A stretch of DNA of 32,843 bases from Bacteroides propionicigenes (GTDB lineage Bacteria > Bacteroidota > Bacteroidia > Bacteroidales > Bacteroidaceae), in NCBI RefSeq assembly GCF_018390535.1, contig NZ_JAHBBW010000020.1, positions 1 through 32,843 on the forward strand. The letters are read 5' to 3'. The notes below the pieces were generated by a model. The model saw nothing but the letters and a program-made list of their open reading frames with translations. It did no database searches and was not told the origin of the DNA. The position numbers and the translations under genes were made by a program. This document shows, one piece after another, positions 23,689-32,830 of this stretch. The number at the start of each line of letters is the position of its first letter. Positions within the stretch are counted from its first letter, which is position 1.

Positions 23689-24629
23689 TGGTTACAATAG
23701 TCATTATACGCTTTCAACAAGGCACGATAGAACATTTCACCCTGCAATACATATCCTTCCGGAAGATAGTGTATGTGGTCGGGACGCATCAGCCCCGCTT
23801 CCTGCCAGTTAAGGCAAGCCCGGCGAACACCACCGAAAGCCTCGTACATATCCCACACAGCCAATCCGTTGGCATCGGCAAAACGGCGAATAGTCTGTAC
23901 AGCCACAGACGTACGGGGATTTATTTTATAAGTGCGTCGACGACGACGCTGGCGAAAACTCTCGTATGAACCGGGCGGAGTAGTCATCAGCATCGGGACA
24001 CCGGGCAAACTTTCACGCAGCATACGTACCAGTTCATTCATCTGTTGATAGTGCAGCATGGAACTGTATCGCCGGTTATGGCTCTCGTTCGTTCCAAAAG
24101 AGAGGATAACAAGGTCGGGATGAAGTGCAGCTATTTCCTCCACACGCTCCGGACGGGTAAAAGTTACACAAAAAGCTCCGTTTATCCCCATATCCGTATA
24201 AGATAGCGCACCAAATACTTTCTGAAGCTGTTCGCCCGTAGTCCTCGGAAAGATATGACCGCGAATATGGCTGTCGCCTATATGTACAATGCGAATCGTA
24301 TCGGTAGTGACACCCAAGCGAAGCATACGAAGTTTCTCCCAAAAGGGCTTCAGAATACCGACACTGTCTATCAGTTCGTTCTCTCCCAACTGCTGAAAAG
24401 CTGCGGGTAAGGTGATGAGAGGAATCGGCAGGGTATCCGTACGCTGTCCATAGACCGTAAGCGTATCACAATCAAGTGTCGTCTCTTGAAACCGGGGACA
24501 ACCCGGAAGCGTATCTTGTGCATAGATACGTTGCACAGGCGAGAAAAACAATGCCAACACCGCGCAGCAAATCGTAAATCGTAAATCGTCCAATCGTAAA
24601 TACCTTTTATGGCTCCGCTTCATAAGCAC
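23685..24629 (-). CDS. SGNH/GDSL-family hydrolase, acyltransfer partner 1
   Basis: A 314-residue exported protein with an N-terminal hydrophobic segment (about 17-38, ending RIYAQ). SGNH blocks: VHIGDSHIRG with S120, SFGTNESHN with N181, and MRPDHIHYLPEGY with D284 and H287. These form the Ser-Asp-His triad of GDSL esterases. The start overlaps the end of the upstream gene by 23 bp; ATG 24623 is an alternative. Position between another SGNH protein and an MBOAT suggests it finishes acetyl transfer to a polymer in the periplasm, like AlgJ/AlgX or PatB. Esterase activity alone is the alternative. Confidence 0.82.
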   Translation of the reverse strand: MLMKRSHKRYLRLDDLRFTICCAVLALFFSPVQRIYAQDTLPGCPRFQETTLDCDTLTVYGQRTDTLPIPLITLPAAFQQLGENELIDSVGILKPFWEKLRMLRLGVTTDTIRIVHIGDSHIRGHIFPRTTGEQLQKVFGALSYTDMGINGAFCVTFTRPERVEEIAALHPDLVILSFGTNESHNRRYSSMLHYQQMNELVRMLRESLPGVPMLMTTPPGSYESFRQRRRRRTYKINPRTSVAVQTIRRFADANGLAVWDMYEAFGGVRRACLNWQEAGLMRPDHIHYLPEGYVLQGEMFYRALLKAYNDYCNQ

Positions 24630-25983
24630 GCCTCCTGTCGTATTGTTCTTTACCGTAAATCAGCGCCTCATAAAGCAACCCGGCCAAATGTTTGCCGCCA
24701 CGGAAGTTGATATGCGTATAATCGTAATTGGCTAAGGAGGGTTTGGCATGCACCATATCCGCCATGCTGCCCTCACCACCCATCGCTTCGAACATATTCC
24801 AAAAAGCCACTCCACTGTCGGCAGCCAAATTCTGTTGGTAACGAACCAAGTTCTTGATGCCGGGCATCGTCCGCAAGTCTCCCTCCTCGGTTTTGTATTC
24901 ACGGTCGCCTACGCTGACGACGAGGATACCCGCTTGCGGAAAAGCGTTCTTCAGGTGGGCAATGGTGGCTACCATGCCGCCGCGATAGCGGTCGTAGTTC
25001 CGTCCGCGTTCCGTTGCAACATTCAGTCCGTACTGAAGGATTATCAAATCGTAAGGACGCTGTTCGTTAAATTCGCGCATCATCCAGACGGGTACAGAGC
25101 GCAAAGACAAGCCGGAGCTGCCGCGAAGCGAGAAGTTGTCAACTATAATCCCTTGCGTGCCATCCATAGCAAGACCGTAGAACAAGGTGGAATCGGCATT
25201 TTCCACTTTCCAGCGTACAGAACCGATGTGCCCCGTTACATCCATTTCACGGAGTTCACCCGTAGGCGGAAAAGTTTCAGTCTGCGGTTCGCCTCTGTTG
25301 ACAGATGCCGAAAGGGTGACCTCACCTTTATTATAGAAAAAGATAGAAGCACGTTCGCAAGTATCAAGCCGGGATGCGTAGTTCTTTTGCCCGCGAAGCT
25401 CCACATACGCACCGGGATTCGGAATGAAATAATGTCCCGAAATACCTTGCTTGCTACGATCGAAGAATACGGAATCCATAATGGAATGGCTCTGCCAGCC
25501 ACTGAAGTTGTGCCGCACCGTAGGACGGTAACCGCTGGTCATGGAAGTAATCGTAACGAAGCCTACCCCGCATCCGCCATAGCGTTCCTGCAACATTGCA
25601 CGCAGGTCAGCCGTAAGAATATCCGCCTCGATGAAAGAATCTCCGAAGTAGGCGATACGTACCAGCCGGGGGCTCGTTGCCAGTTGGTCCAACGCACGAT
25701 AAAAAGGTGTCATGCCACGCAAAGTGGAATCACTGTAATCCTCAATACAGGTCATTCCGTTGCGGCAGGTGTCTACAAAAGCCGGTTTTACTTTCGGAGG
25801 AGAGAGTAACAGGCTGTCCGGTTCGCTCACAACTTCCGGTACGGGACGCACATCACCCAGTATGTCCACCCGCCTCAGCACATAACGACCTATTGTGACT
25901 CCGGGCAACAAGCCCATCAGCAAAAGAACGGCTACCACAATAAGCATCAACCAACCTGTATGTTTCAAAACACTCTTTTCCAT
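24607..25983 (-). CDS. SGNH/GDSL-family hydrolase, acyltransfer partner 2
   Basis: A 458-residue membrane-anchored protein starting MEKSVLKHTG. A longer upstream frame crosses the promoter and a terminator and is rejected. One N-terminal membrane segment (about 9-30) is followed by a periplasmic SGNH domain: IAYFGDSFIEADI (S116), LQYGLNVATE (N321) and NYDYTHINFRGGKHLAG (D421, H424). A beta-rich insert (about 155-290, FSGWQSHSIMD to IIVDNFSLRG) resembles the carbohydrate-binding insert of larger SGNH transferases. First of three overlapping genes with partner 1 and the MBOAT protein. The two SGNH proteins share FWNMFEAMGG or VWDMYEAFGG, so they are paralogues. Confidence 0.8.
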   Translation of the reverse strand: MEKSVLKHTGWLMLIVVAVLLLMGLLPGVTIGRYVLRRVDILGDVRPVPEVVSEPDSLLLSPPKVKPAFVDTCRNGMTCIEDYSDSTLRGMTPFYRALDQLATSPRLVRIAYFGDSFIEADILTADLRAMLQERYGGCGVGFVTITSMTSGYRPTVRHNFSGWQSHSIMDSVFFDRSKQGISGHYFIPNPGAYVELRGQKNYASRLDTCERASIFFYNKGEVTLSASVNRGEPQTETFPPTGELREMDVTGHIGSVRWKVENADSTLFYGLAMDGTQGIIVDNFSLRGSSGLSLRSVPVWMMREFNEQRPYDLIILQYGLNVATERGRNYDRYRGGMVATIAHLKNAFPQAGILVVSVGDREYKTEEGDLRTMPGIKNLVRYQQNLAADSGVAFWNMFEAMGGEGSMADMVHAKPSLANYDYTHINFRGGKHLAGLLYEALIYGKEQYDRRRAYEAEP

Positions 25984-25997
25984 AACTAATCCGGGCG

Positions 25998-26005
25998 CAA
26001 AGATA
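25998..26005 (-). promoter_or_regulatory. Promoter -7 element of the O-acylation operon
   Basis: TATCTTTG on the minus strand ends only 14 bp before the start codon, so the transcript would have a leader of about 8 nt, nearly leaderless. The start choice at 25983 depends on this. Confidence 0.6.
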
Positions 26006-26035
26006 GAGAATCGGATGAAAATAAATATCTTCCTG

Positions 26036-26085
26036 CAAAAAAGAATTATCCTCACAGGAAAAAGATATTTCCCATGAGGATAATT
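26036..26085 (-). terminator. Intrinsic terminator of the second RND operon
   Basis: An 11-bp stem AATTATCCTCA/TGAGGATAATT (26044-26054 with 26075-26085) has an inner GGAAA/TTTCC pairing. On the minus strand it is followed by CTTTTTT. It lies 20 bp beyond the stop of the PII-like gene. Confidence 0.85.
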
Positions 26086-26105
26086 ACTATTTATGCAACG
26101 GAAAC

Positions 26106-26399
26106 CTAAATGGTTTTCTCTATGTTCCAAACAAATGCCCGAAGCCCTAACTGCTCGGTTTGTTTATCCATATTATGAAGGACTTCCAACAAGGAATCCA
26201 CCCTCTCGTCCTCTACCATCGTAAGGATGGCGGAACACATGGAAGGCCAGGCATGACTGCCGTAATGGGGTTCTCCGGTTTTGGAACCGCGTCCGCGAAC
26301 CTGCTCCCAGTAAGTGAAGCCGCGACAATTCAGTCTGTCGAGCGTAGCGACGATGCGCTCATAATATGCTTGATCGAATGTGATTAATACTGATTTCAT
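26106..26399 (-). CDS. Small PII-like protein of an RND efflux operon
   Basis: A 97-residue ferredoxin-fold-like protein. MKSVLITFDQAYYERIVATLDRL gives beta1-alpha1. VRGRGSKTGEPHYGSHAWP (about 34-52) sits where PII proteins have the T-loop. SAILTMVEDERVDSLLEVLHNM gives beta3-alpha2, and LRAFVWNIEKTI is the last strand. The pattern fits the PII/CutA/DUF3240 group, whose members near metal or drug RND pumps are thought to bind small ligands or ions. It is last in the operon, 21 bp after the pump. It lacks a signal peptide, so it would act in the cytoplasm, perhaps on the pump. Function is inferred. Confidence 0.6.
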   Translation of the reverse strand: MKSVLITFDQAYYERIVATLDRLNCRGFTYWEQVRGRGSKTGEPHYGSHAWPSMCSAILTMVEDERVDSLLEVLHNMDKQTEQLGLRAFVWNIEKTI

Positions 26400-26420
26400 T
26401 ATTCAACTATTATATGTCAA

Positions 26421-29400
26421 CTATTTATTATTAACCTGTCCCTGTTCTTCAAAGTAAGCGTTCAGCTGCTTCTGCATCTTGCGACGCTGACGCTTGATGC
26501 CTACACCACCGAAGATACAATACATGGTGGGAACATAAATCAAGGTCAGGATGGTGGAAATCGTCAGGCCGCCGATTACGGCAATCGCCATAGGACTCCA
26601 CATTTCAGAACCCTGACCGGTGCTGACAGCCATCGGAATCATACCGAGAATGGTAGTCATGGTAGTCATCAACACCGGACGTAGACGGCTCTTGCCTGCC
26701 GTAACCACGGCGTTCAGCACCGACTGTCCGCGCTCACGGCAGAGAATCGTGTAGTCGATGAGCACGATACCGTTCTTCACCACAATACCAATCAACATGA
26801 TGCTACCCAGCAGACTCATTACACTCAGCGTAGTATTGGTAATGAACAGCGCCATCAGCACACCACTCATGGCAAACGGCACCGAGAGGATAAGGATGAA
26901 CGGATAGGTCAGCGATTCAAACTGTGCTGCCATTACGATAAACACAAGAATGATAATCAATACACCCAATGTTCCCAAATCGCGGAACGAATCCTGCTGG
27001 TCTTCATAGGAACCCGATATCTGGATGGTGATGTCGGACGGCTTCTCTATCTTTTCTATGATTGCGTTACCCGCAGCCACCACATCGCCCAGCGGAGCAC
27101 CGGAGATTACGGCAGACACCGTGACGATACGCTCGCGGTCTTTACGCTCGATGGTAGGCGGAGCAAAACGTTCCACCACAGTTCCGAGGTCTTTAATGCG
27201 GACACCTTCACCTTTGGCATTGTAAACCAATATGTTTTCAATACTTTCAAGACTGGTGCGGAACTCAGGGGCATAACGCACCTTAATGTCGTACTCATCT
27301 CCATCCTCACGATATTTAGACGCCGTTGCGCCATTAATACGGTTACGCAGATAGGTAGCGGCAGTAGACAGGTTCAGTCCGTGAAGCGCCAGCTTCTCGC
27401 GGTCAAAGTCTACCTGATATTCGGGTTGGTAATCGCTACGGCTGATGTTGACCTCAGACACGCCTTTTACATTCAACAGTTCACGTTTCAAGCGAGCGGC
27501 AACACTGTCAGTTTCTTCCATACTGTATCCGTAGACCTCGAAGTCGGCAGATGCCTGAGCGGACATACCCGTATTGCTACCGCCGAGGATTACCTGTGCC
27601 TTGCTGAACTCCGGATAAGCCTTCAGATCCTCACGCATCTCCTCGCAAACAGTTTCCAGTGTCACATCACGGTCGCCCGGGTCTACCAAACTGATATTAA
27701 AGGAGATGATATGCGAACCGTTATCCTGCATGGACGCCCAAGTGTTGTCCGAGTCAGCCTGTCCTACGGTATAGTTACATACCTTCATAATACCTTTATA
27801 CTTCTGCAGCCACTGGTTGGTGAGTTTCTCCGAAACCTCTTGCGCCACCTCTTTACGAGTACCTATCGGTAATTCCAGTTGTACAGCAATACGAGCGTTA
27901 TCCTGTGCGGGGAAGAACTCTGTACCAATGGTCTTGGCACAGAACAAACTTAAAATGAAGAATACCACACAACCTGCAAGAACCACCATACGATGACGTA
28001 CCGCCCAGTTCAGCATACGCGCATACCAGTTGTCCAAACCGTCCAACGTACGTTCTATCGGCCCGAAGAATATTTTGAACACTTTAGACTGTTTGCGCTG
28101 CAAACGAAGCAACTGCGAACAAAGCATCGGGGTCAACGTCAAGGCGGAAACTGTGGAAACAAACATAATGGCACACATCATCCAACCCAACTGTTTGAAC
28201 AGCACACCGGACATACCGGTAACCATCGTCAGCGGGAAGAATACCGCAATCATCGTCAGCGTAGAAGCGACTACGGAAATTGCCACCTCGTTCGTGCCGT
28301 GAACGGACGCTTGCTTGGGATCGGATCCACGTTCAATATGCGTCGTAACGTTCTCCAATACCACAATGGCATCGTCCACCACCATACCGATAGCTATGGA
28401 GAGTGACGAAAGCGAAATGATATTAATTGTATTCCCAGAAATGGCAAGGTATATGAACGAAGCAATCAAAGAAAGCGGAATCGTTATACAGATAATCAAC
28501 GTGGCACGCCAGCGTCCCAAGAACAGGAACACCACAATCACAACGAACAGCAAGGCATACATCACCGTCTCCGTCAAACTGTCAATTGTATTCAAGATAT
28601 TCTCGGACGTATCCACAATGACGCCCAGCTTCACGTCACTCGGCAAGTTCTTCTGCAGACGCGGCAACGCATCCTGCACCTTTTTGGAGATTTCCACGGA
28701 GTTGGCGCCCGACTGTTTCTGCACTACAATCATGGCACCTTGTACACCGTTGTTATAGGTTTCCTGAGCACGTTCCTCCACGGTATCCACAATCCGTGCA
28801 ACATCACGCAAGTAGACTGTAGCGCCATTATACGTACCTACAACCACATCCGCCAATTGGCGAGAGTCATCAAACTCACCCTCCACGCGCAACGAATAGG
28901 TTTCATTACCGATGTCGAAGTTACCGCCCGGTATGTTCTTATTCTCCGCTCCGATGATGGAACTGATTGTTTCAATACTCAGATTGTATGCTTCCAGCTT
29001 ATAGGGGTCGCAATACACTTGGATTTCGCGCTGCGGCGCACCGCTGATAGACACAGTACCCACACCGGGAATACGTGCCAAAGGATTTACCACACGGTCA
29101 TCCAGAATCTTGTAAAGTGCCGACTGGCTCTCGTTTGCCTGTACAGACAACAGCACGATAGGAATCATATCCGTACTGAACTTGAAGATAATGGGGTTCT
29201 CCACATCATCGGGAAGTGACGAACTTACCATATCCAACTTGTCGCGCACATCGTTTGTCAGTACATCAATATCGTTACCGAACTCAAACTCCAGCGTAAT
29301 CAGCGACATATTCTCCGAAGAACGGGAAGTGATGTGCTTCAAATCACTGACAGAGTTCAAAACATTTTCCAACGGACGGGTCACGTTATTCTCTATATCC

Positions 29401-29570
29401 GAAGCACTGGCTCCCGGATAGGCCGTCATCACCATAATCGTATTCGTATCAATGTCCGGATACAAATCGATAGGCAACTTTGACAAAGAGAACAGACCAA
29501 ATATCACCACTGCCAAGAAGCAGAGCGAAGTCATAATCGGTTTCTTAACCGCACCTTCGTATAAACTCAT
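26421..29570 (-). CDS. RND efflux pump, HAE1-like (second system)
   Basis: A 1049-residue inner-membrane pump. It has the first membrane segment at about 13-30, then KLPIDLYPDIDTNTIMVMTAYPGAS, two periplasmic porter loops, the TM4 motif GMVVDDAIVVLENV with D399 and D400, the lysine in GIVVKNGIVLIDYT and the C-terminal SRLRPVLMTTMTTILGMIPMA block. It is diverged from the first pump in this window: both porter regions and the TM10 block differ (VKNGIVLIDY versus AKTAILLTEY). This form is closer to the CusA/MdtB-like or OqxB-like end of HAE pumps in Bacteroidetes. It is flanked by adaptor and PII-like genes in one operon. Confidence 0.9.
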   Translation of the reverse strand: MSLYEGAVKKPIMTSLCFLAVVIFGLFSLSKLPIDLYPDIDTNTIMVMTAYPGASASDIENNVTRPLENVLNSVSDLKHITSRSSENMSLITLEFEFGNDIDVLTNDVRDKLDMVSSSLPDDVENPIIFKFSTDMIPIVLLSVQANESQSALYKILDDRVVNPLARIPGVGTVSISGAPQREIQVYCDPYKLEAYNLSIETISSIIGAENKNIPGGNFDIGNETYSLRVEGEFDDSRQLADVVVGTYNGATVYLRDVARIVDTVEERAQETYNNGVQGAMIVVQKQSGANSVEISKKVQDALPRLQKNLPSDVKLGVIVDTSENILNTIDSLTETVMYALLFVVIVVFLFLGRWRATLIICITIPLSLIASFIYLAISGNTINIISLSSLSIAIGMVVDDAIVVLENVTTHIERGSDPKQASVHGTNEVAISVVASTLTMIAVFFPLTMVTGMSGVLFKQLGWMMCAIMFVSTVSALTLTPMLCSQLLRLQRKQSKVFKIFFGPIERTLDGLDNWYARMLNWAVRHRMVVLAGCVVFFILSLFCAKTIGTEFFPAQDNARIAVQLELPIGTRKEVAQEVSEKLTNQWLQKYKGIMKVCNYTVGQADSDNTWASMQDNGSHIISFNISLVDPGDRDVTLETVCEEMREDLKAYPEFSKAQVILGGSNTGMSAQASADFEVYGYSMEETDSVAARLKRELLNVKGVSEVNISRSDYQPEYQVDFDREKLALHGLNLSTAATYLRNRINGATASKYREDGDEYDIKVRYAPEFRTSLESIENILVYNAKGEGVRIKDLGTVVERFAPPTIERKDRERIVTVSAVISGAPLGDVVAAGNAIIEKIEKPSDITIQISGSYEDQQDSFRDLGTLGVLIIILVFIVMAAQFESLTYPFILILSVPFAMSGVLMALFITNTTLSVMSLLGSIMLIGIVVKNGIVLIDYTILCRERGQSVLNAVVTAGKSRLRPVLMTTMTTILGMIPMAVSTGQGSEMWSPMAIAVIGGLTISTILTLIYVPTMYCIFGGVGIKRQRRKMQKQLNAYFEEQGQVNNK

Positions 29571-29609
29571 ACTCTTTTTAATTAAGAATTAAGAATGATG
29601 AATGAAGAA

Positions 29610-30626
29610 TTATTTTTCCACCTCTACTTCCATGCCGTTTACCAGCTTGGTCTGTCCGGCTATAACTACCTGTGAGTTATCGGGCACACCGGACACCAAC
29701 TCGTACTCAGCACCCATACGGCGTCCGAGTTCCACCTTATTATAGGTAACTTTGCCGTCCTTGTACACATAGACATAACGGTCACCGGAACCGGATTGCT
29801 TCACGATAGCCAAATCGGGTACGACTACATTGTCCTTCGTACCGAAATTAAGCGTAGCACGGGCAAACATTCCGGGACGCACACGTTGGTCTTTATTGGC
29901 AAGTTTAATCTCCACGGGGAAAGTACGAGTGTTAGGGTCTACCGTAGGATAAACCAGACTGATGTAGCCTTCAAACGGTTCATCTCCATAGACATCCAAC
30001 TTTAGAGATACCGGAGCACCTTTTTTTACTTGGGTAAAATAGGTTTCGGAAACATTAATCAAGAGTTTCACCGGAGTAATTTGCTCTACCACTAACACCG
30101 GTTCACCGCCGCTGTACATATCACCGTTGTCATAGTTGCGGGCTGTTACAACACCGTTTATCGGGCTGAGCAATGAAGTGTTCTCCAATAAATTACGGTA
30201 AGCCGTTTCCTTTATGTCCAGAGCCATTTTGGCTGCATCCCATTCCGATTTGGACGCACCGCCTACTTTGTACAGTTCATCCATACGTTTAAACTCTATT
30301 TCCTGATTGTCCAATTGGAATTTGGTCTGTTTCAAATTGGCCTCATCCATACTGACCAACTTCTGACCTTTGGACACGCGGTCGCCCACTTCCACCAATA
30401 TCCTGTCGATACGCACCGGAGAAGAAGGAGCTATATTATTCTTCACCTCCGCTTCCACGGTAGCTGTGTATTCATGAATCTGTTCTACCGGACGTGCTTT
30501 TACATCCGCCAGCTTCACTCTTGGCTTCTCGTCCACTTGTTCAGCAACAGCTTTTTCTTTTTCGCCGCTGCAAGCGCCCAACAGTACCACTGCAAACAGG
30601 GCAATCAATTGAAAACTTTTTCTCAT
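29610..30626 (-). CDS. RND periplasmic adaptor (HlyD-like lipoprotein), second system
   Basis: A 338-residue membrane-fusion protein, lipobox LLGAC (C19). EVKNNIAPSSPVRIDRILVEVGDRVSKGQKLV is the first lipoyl half. A short helical hairpin (about 90-140) and INGVVTARNYDNGDMYSGG, the second lipoyl half, follow. Beta-barrel VSLKLDVYGDEPFEGYISLVYPTVDPNTRTF and membrane-proximal GAEYELVSGVPDNSQVVIAGQTKLVNGMEV complete it. It lies between the TolC-like and pump genes (15 and 39 bp), so it is the adaptor of this system. It is shorter than the first adaptor by about 40 residues. Confidence 0.9.
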   Translation of the reverse strand: MRKSFQLIALFAVVLLGACSGEKEKAVAEQVDEKPRVKLADVKARPVEQIHEYTATVEAEVKNNIAPSSPVRIDRILVEVGDRVSKGQKLVSMDEANLKQTKFQLDNQEIEFKRMDELYKVGGASKSEWDAAKMALDIKETAYRNLLENTSLLSPINGVVTARNYDNGDMYSGGEPVLVVEQITPVKLLINVSETYFTQVKKGAPVSLKLDVYGDEPFEGYISLVYPTVDPNTRTFPVEIKLANKDQRVRPGMFARATLNFGTKDNVVVPDLAIVKQSGSGDRYVYVYKDGKVTYNKVELGRRMGAEYELVSGVPDNSQVVIAGQTKLVNGMEVEVEK

Positions 30627-30641
30627 ATCGTTGTTCTTATT

Positions 30642-32003
30642 TTATTTCTGATTTTTAATAATGTAATCTCTTCCCAAAACCTGGTCGAGGTCGGCCTTAG
30701 CCACCAGATAATCGTATATCGACTGGTTGTAAGTCAGCTCTGCCTCTGTAAGCTGCACTTGTGAGGTATTCAGTTCAAGCACTGTTCCTTTACCTACTTC
30801 GTAGCGCTTGCCGGCAATCTGCACCGCTTTCTCTGCCTGCATCACATTCTCCTTATTGCTGGATACTTGCTCGGAACTGGCCGACATATTGTCCTGATAA
30901 CTCGTAATCTGCATATTCAGCTTGCGCTCCGTATCAATACGGTTCTGGTCCAACTGGCGCATCTGAATACGATTGGATTTCAGCTTTGTGAAATTACTTG
31001 CCTTGTATAAAGGAATACTCAAGTTGAACACCAGTGAAGAACTGCTGCCATAGTTGTAATTGAAAATATTCCAACTATCATTATTCATGGATTGATATTG
31101 GTAAGAATAGCCCAGTCCTATCGTTGGTATGAAGTTGGTACGCAATGACTTGATATTTTTTTGAAGCATCAGGCGATTCAACTCCAATTGCTTCATAGTG
31201 GTATTATTTACCAATCCTTCGTGGATTGCATTGTCCAACTGATTAGCAAACACTACTCCTTCATAAGCTGCCAGACTGTCGTCAATCTTTATATCCACAT
31301 CGGCTGTGATACCCATAAGCACTTTGAGTTGCAGCTTGGAAAGCGTCACGGCATTACCCGCAGAAATAACACTTGGCTTCACGCTGCGCATCTGCACCTC
31401 GGCGGTTATCTTATCAAACTCGCTGACGGCACCTTGTTGATATTTGGCATTGACAATGTTATAATTCTCTTCCGCCAGCTTATAACTTTTCTGCAGAACA
31501 TCGTATGAGTCCTGTGTCAGCATCAACTGGTAATAAGCCTTTGTCACCTGATTCACCAAATCTTGCTTGGAAGCCCGTGACTTCTCCACAGCCAGCTCTA
31601 TATCCGTCTTCGTCATAGACATGGCCCGATACACGGACGGAGCAAACAGGGGTAAACTGATGTTCAGTGTTCCGGTAGCAGTATTCGCCTTATCCTTACC
31701 CATTTTTACGGTCTGGTCACCGATACTGAACTGCGGAGCCGTAATGGTATGGCTCATAGTACCCGAAATACTGGCTTCAGGCAACAGGTTTTGCCAAGTC
31801 TCTTTATGGCTTACTTTCTTGAGAGCAATCTCCTCCTCCGCCACTTTAATGGTAGGATTATCGCTCAAAGCAATTTCTAAAGCCTTGTCAAGGTTTAGGG
31901 TCAAGGTATCTTTTGTCCCTTGTGCTCGTGTATAGCCGCCAACCAACACTATGGCAACGGCCAACATCCATTTTTTCCCCTCAAAAAATCTCTGCATCTT
32001 CAT
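30642..32003 (-). CDS. TolC-family outer-membrane channel, second system
   Basis: A 453-residue protein with a classical signal peptide (about 1-27, VLVGGYTRA before QG), not a lipoprotein. TolC repeat halves are seen: LDKALEIALSDNPTIKVAEEEIALKK and, near the end, KAVQIAGKRYEVGKGTVLELNTSQVQLTEAEL. It is the outer-membrane duct for the second RND pump. It begins 18 bp after the TetR stop. ATG 31997 is an alternative start. It differs in class from the NodT-like channel of the first system. Confidence 0.88.
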   Translation of the reverse strand: MKMQRFFEGKKWMLAVAIVLVGGYTRAQGTKDTLTLNLDKALEIALSDNPTIKVAEEEIALKKVSHKETWQNLLPEASISGTMSHTITAPQFSIGDQTVKMGKDKANTATGTLNISLPLFAPSVYRAMSMTKTDIELAVEKSRASKQDLVNQVTKAYYQLMLTQDSYDVLQKSYKLAEENYNIVNAKYQQGAVSEFDKITAEVQMRSVKPSVISAGNAVTLSKLQLKVLMGITADVDIKIDDSLAAYEGVVFANQLDNAIHEGLVNNTTMKQLELNRLMLQKNIKSLRTNFIPTIGLGYSYQYQSMNNDSWNIFNYNYGSSSSLVFNLSIPLYKASNFTKLKSNRIQMRQLDQNRIDTERKLNMQITSYQDNMSASSEQVSSNKENVMQAEKAVQIAGKRYEVGKGTVLELNTSQVQLTEAELTYNQSIYDYLVAKADLDQVLGRDYIIKNQK

Positions 32004-32021
32004 AAAGCAATTAATCGTTTT

Positions 32022-32690
32022 CTAATTGTTCTCTGTTTTTTTATCTCCGGAGGTTATCTCGTTACGGTATTCCCGGATAAATACCTCCAACTCATGCGCC
32101 CCTTTCTCCGTAGAGATACCTCGCAAGAAGGTGAACATGATAGATTCGTAAACTTCAAGGAAAGAATATTCTTTGCAAATGTCCGTATTCATCAACAAGT
32201 CAATCTGTTCCCTTACCAACAGATTGATAATGGCAAAGTTTACATCATCACGAAAAATACCCTGCTTCACACCCTCCTTAAAGAAATTCACCGCCTCTTC
32301 CGAATCCTGATTATGCCGTCTCGTCATCAACTCATAGGCCTTGGGATATTTCTTGATATCCTCAAAAAACTTCTTGTTGGTGGCATGGAACTTCTCAATG
32401 CTGCGTTGATAGCACTTCAACAAAACTTCCAATACATTCTCGGATGTGGCAAGCACGTTTTTCAAAAAATCCTCCCCTTCTCTCTGACCTTTCAGAATAC
32501 ACTCTTCCAACAAGGTTTCCTTATCAGAGAAAACTTCATACAGGGTACGTTTGGAGATACCCAATGAAGTTGCGATATCATCCATCGTAATACTTTTAAT
32601 ACCGTGCGCAGAAAATGCTTCCACCGCAGTCTCAATAATCCGTTCTCTCAGTTCTGGACGAGGGGTAAGGTGTTTGGTATATTCGCTCAT
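32022..32690 (-). CDS. TetR/AcrR-family regulator of the second RND operon
   Basis: A 222-residue regulator. The N-terminal helix-turn-helix (about 14-60) reads ELRERIIETAVEAFSAHGIKSITMDDIATSLGISKRTLYEVFSDKETLLEECI, the classic TetR_N pattern. The rest is a helical ligand-binding domain (about 65-205). It is the first gene of the operon it most likely represses; co-transcription gives autoregulation. An AAGGAAGAGAA leader precedes the ATG. The inducer is unknown. Confidence 0.9.
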   Translation of the reverse strand: MSEYTKHLTPRPELRERIIETAVEAFSAHGIKSITMDDIATSLGISKRTLYEVFSDKETLLEECILKGQREGEDFLKNVLATSENVLEVLLKCYQRSIEKFHATNKKFFEDIKKYPKAYELMTRRHNQDSEEAVNFFKEGVKQGIFRDDVNFAIINLLVREQIDLLMNTDICKEYSFLEVYESIMFTFLRGISTEKGAHELEVFIREYRNEITSGDKKTENN

Positions 32691-32734
32691 TTCTCTTCCT
32701 TTTAAAGTTCAAAACTCTTTTTTACCTTAATTCC

Positions 32735-32830
32735 GCAACACTATTATAAAATATTTTTTTTAAGTACCTGAGCAACAAAAAGTTGCTCAGGATTTTGCCA
32801 TGTCAGAGGATTCACTTAACTTAGTGTTGC
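32735..32830. promoter_or_regulatory. Control region upstream of the TetR operon
   Basis: GCAACACTA (32735-32743) and TAGTGTTGC (32822-32830) are perfect 9-bp inverted copies 78 bp apart. The first reads TAGTGTTG on the minus strand, one base off a -7 element, and would start the operon near 32729. Either could be a TetR operator half or divergent promoter elements. No other gene is visible before the window ends. Confidence 0.35.
32767..32791. terminator. Perfect 10-bp hairpin upstream of the TetR operon
   Basis: CCTGAGCAAC and GTTGCTCAGG enclose an AAAAA loop. Neither side has a strong T-run, so it may end a transcript entering from the right or be a regulator site. Confidence 0.45.

Noticed and set aside
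24748..25809. A 353-codon rightward open frame
   Set aside because: It is antisense to the SGNH protein gene, which has the conserved GDS, N and DxxH blocks.
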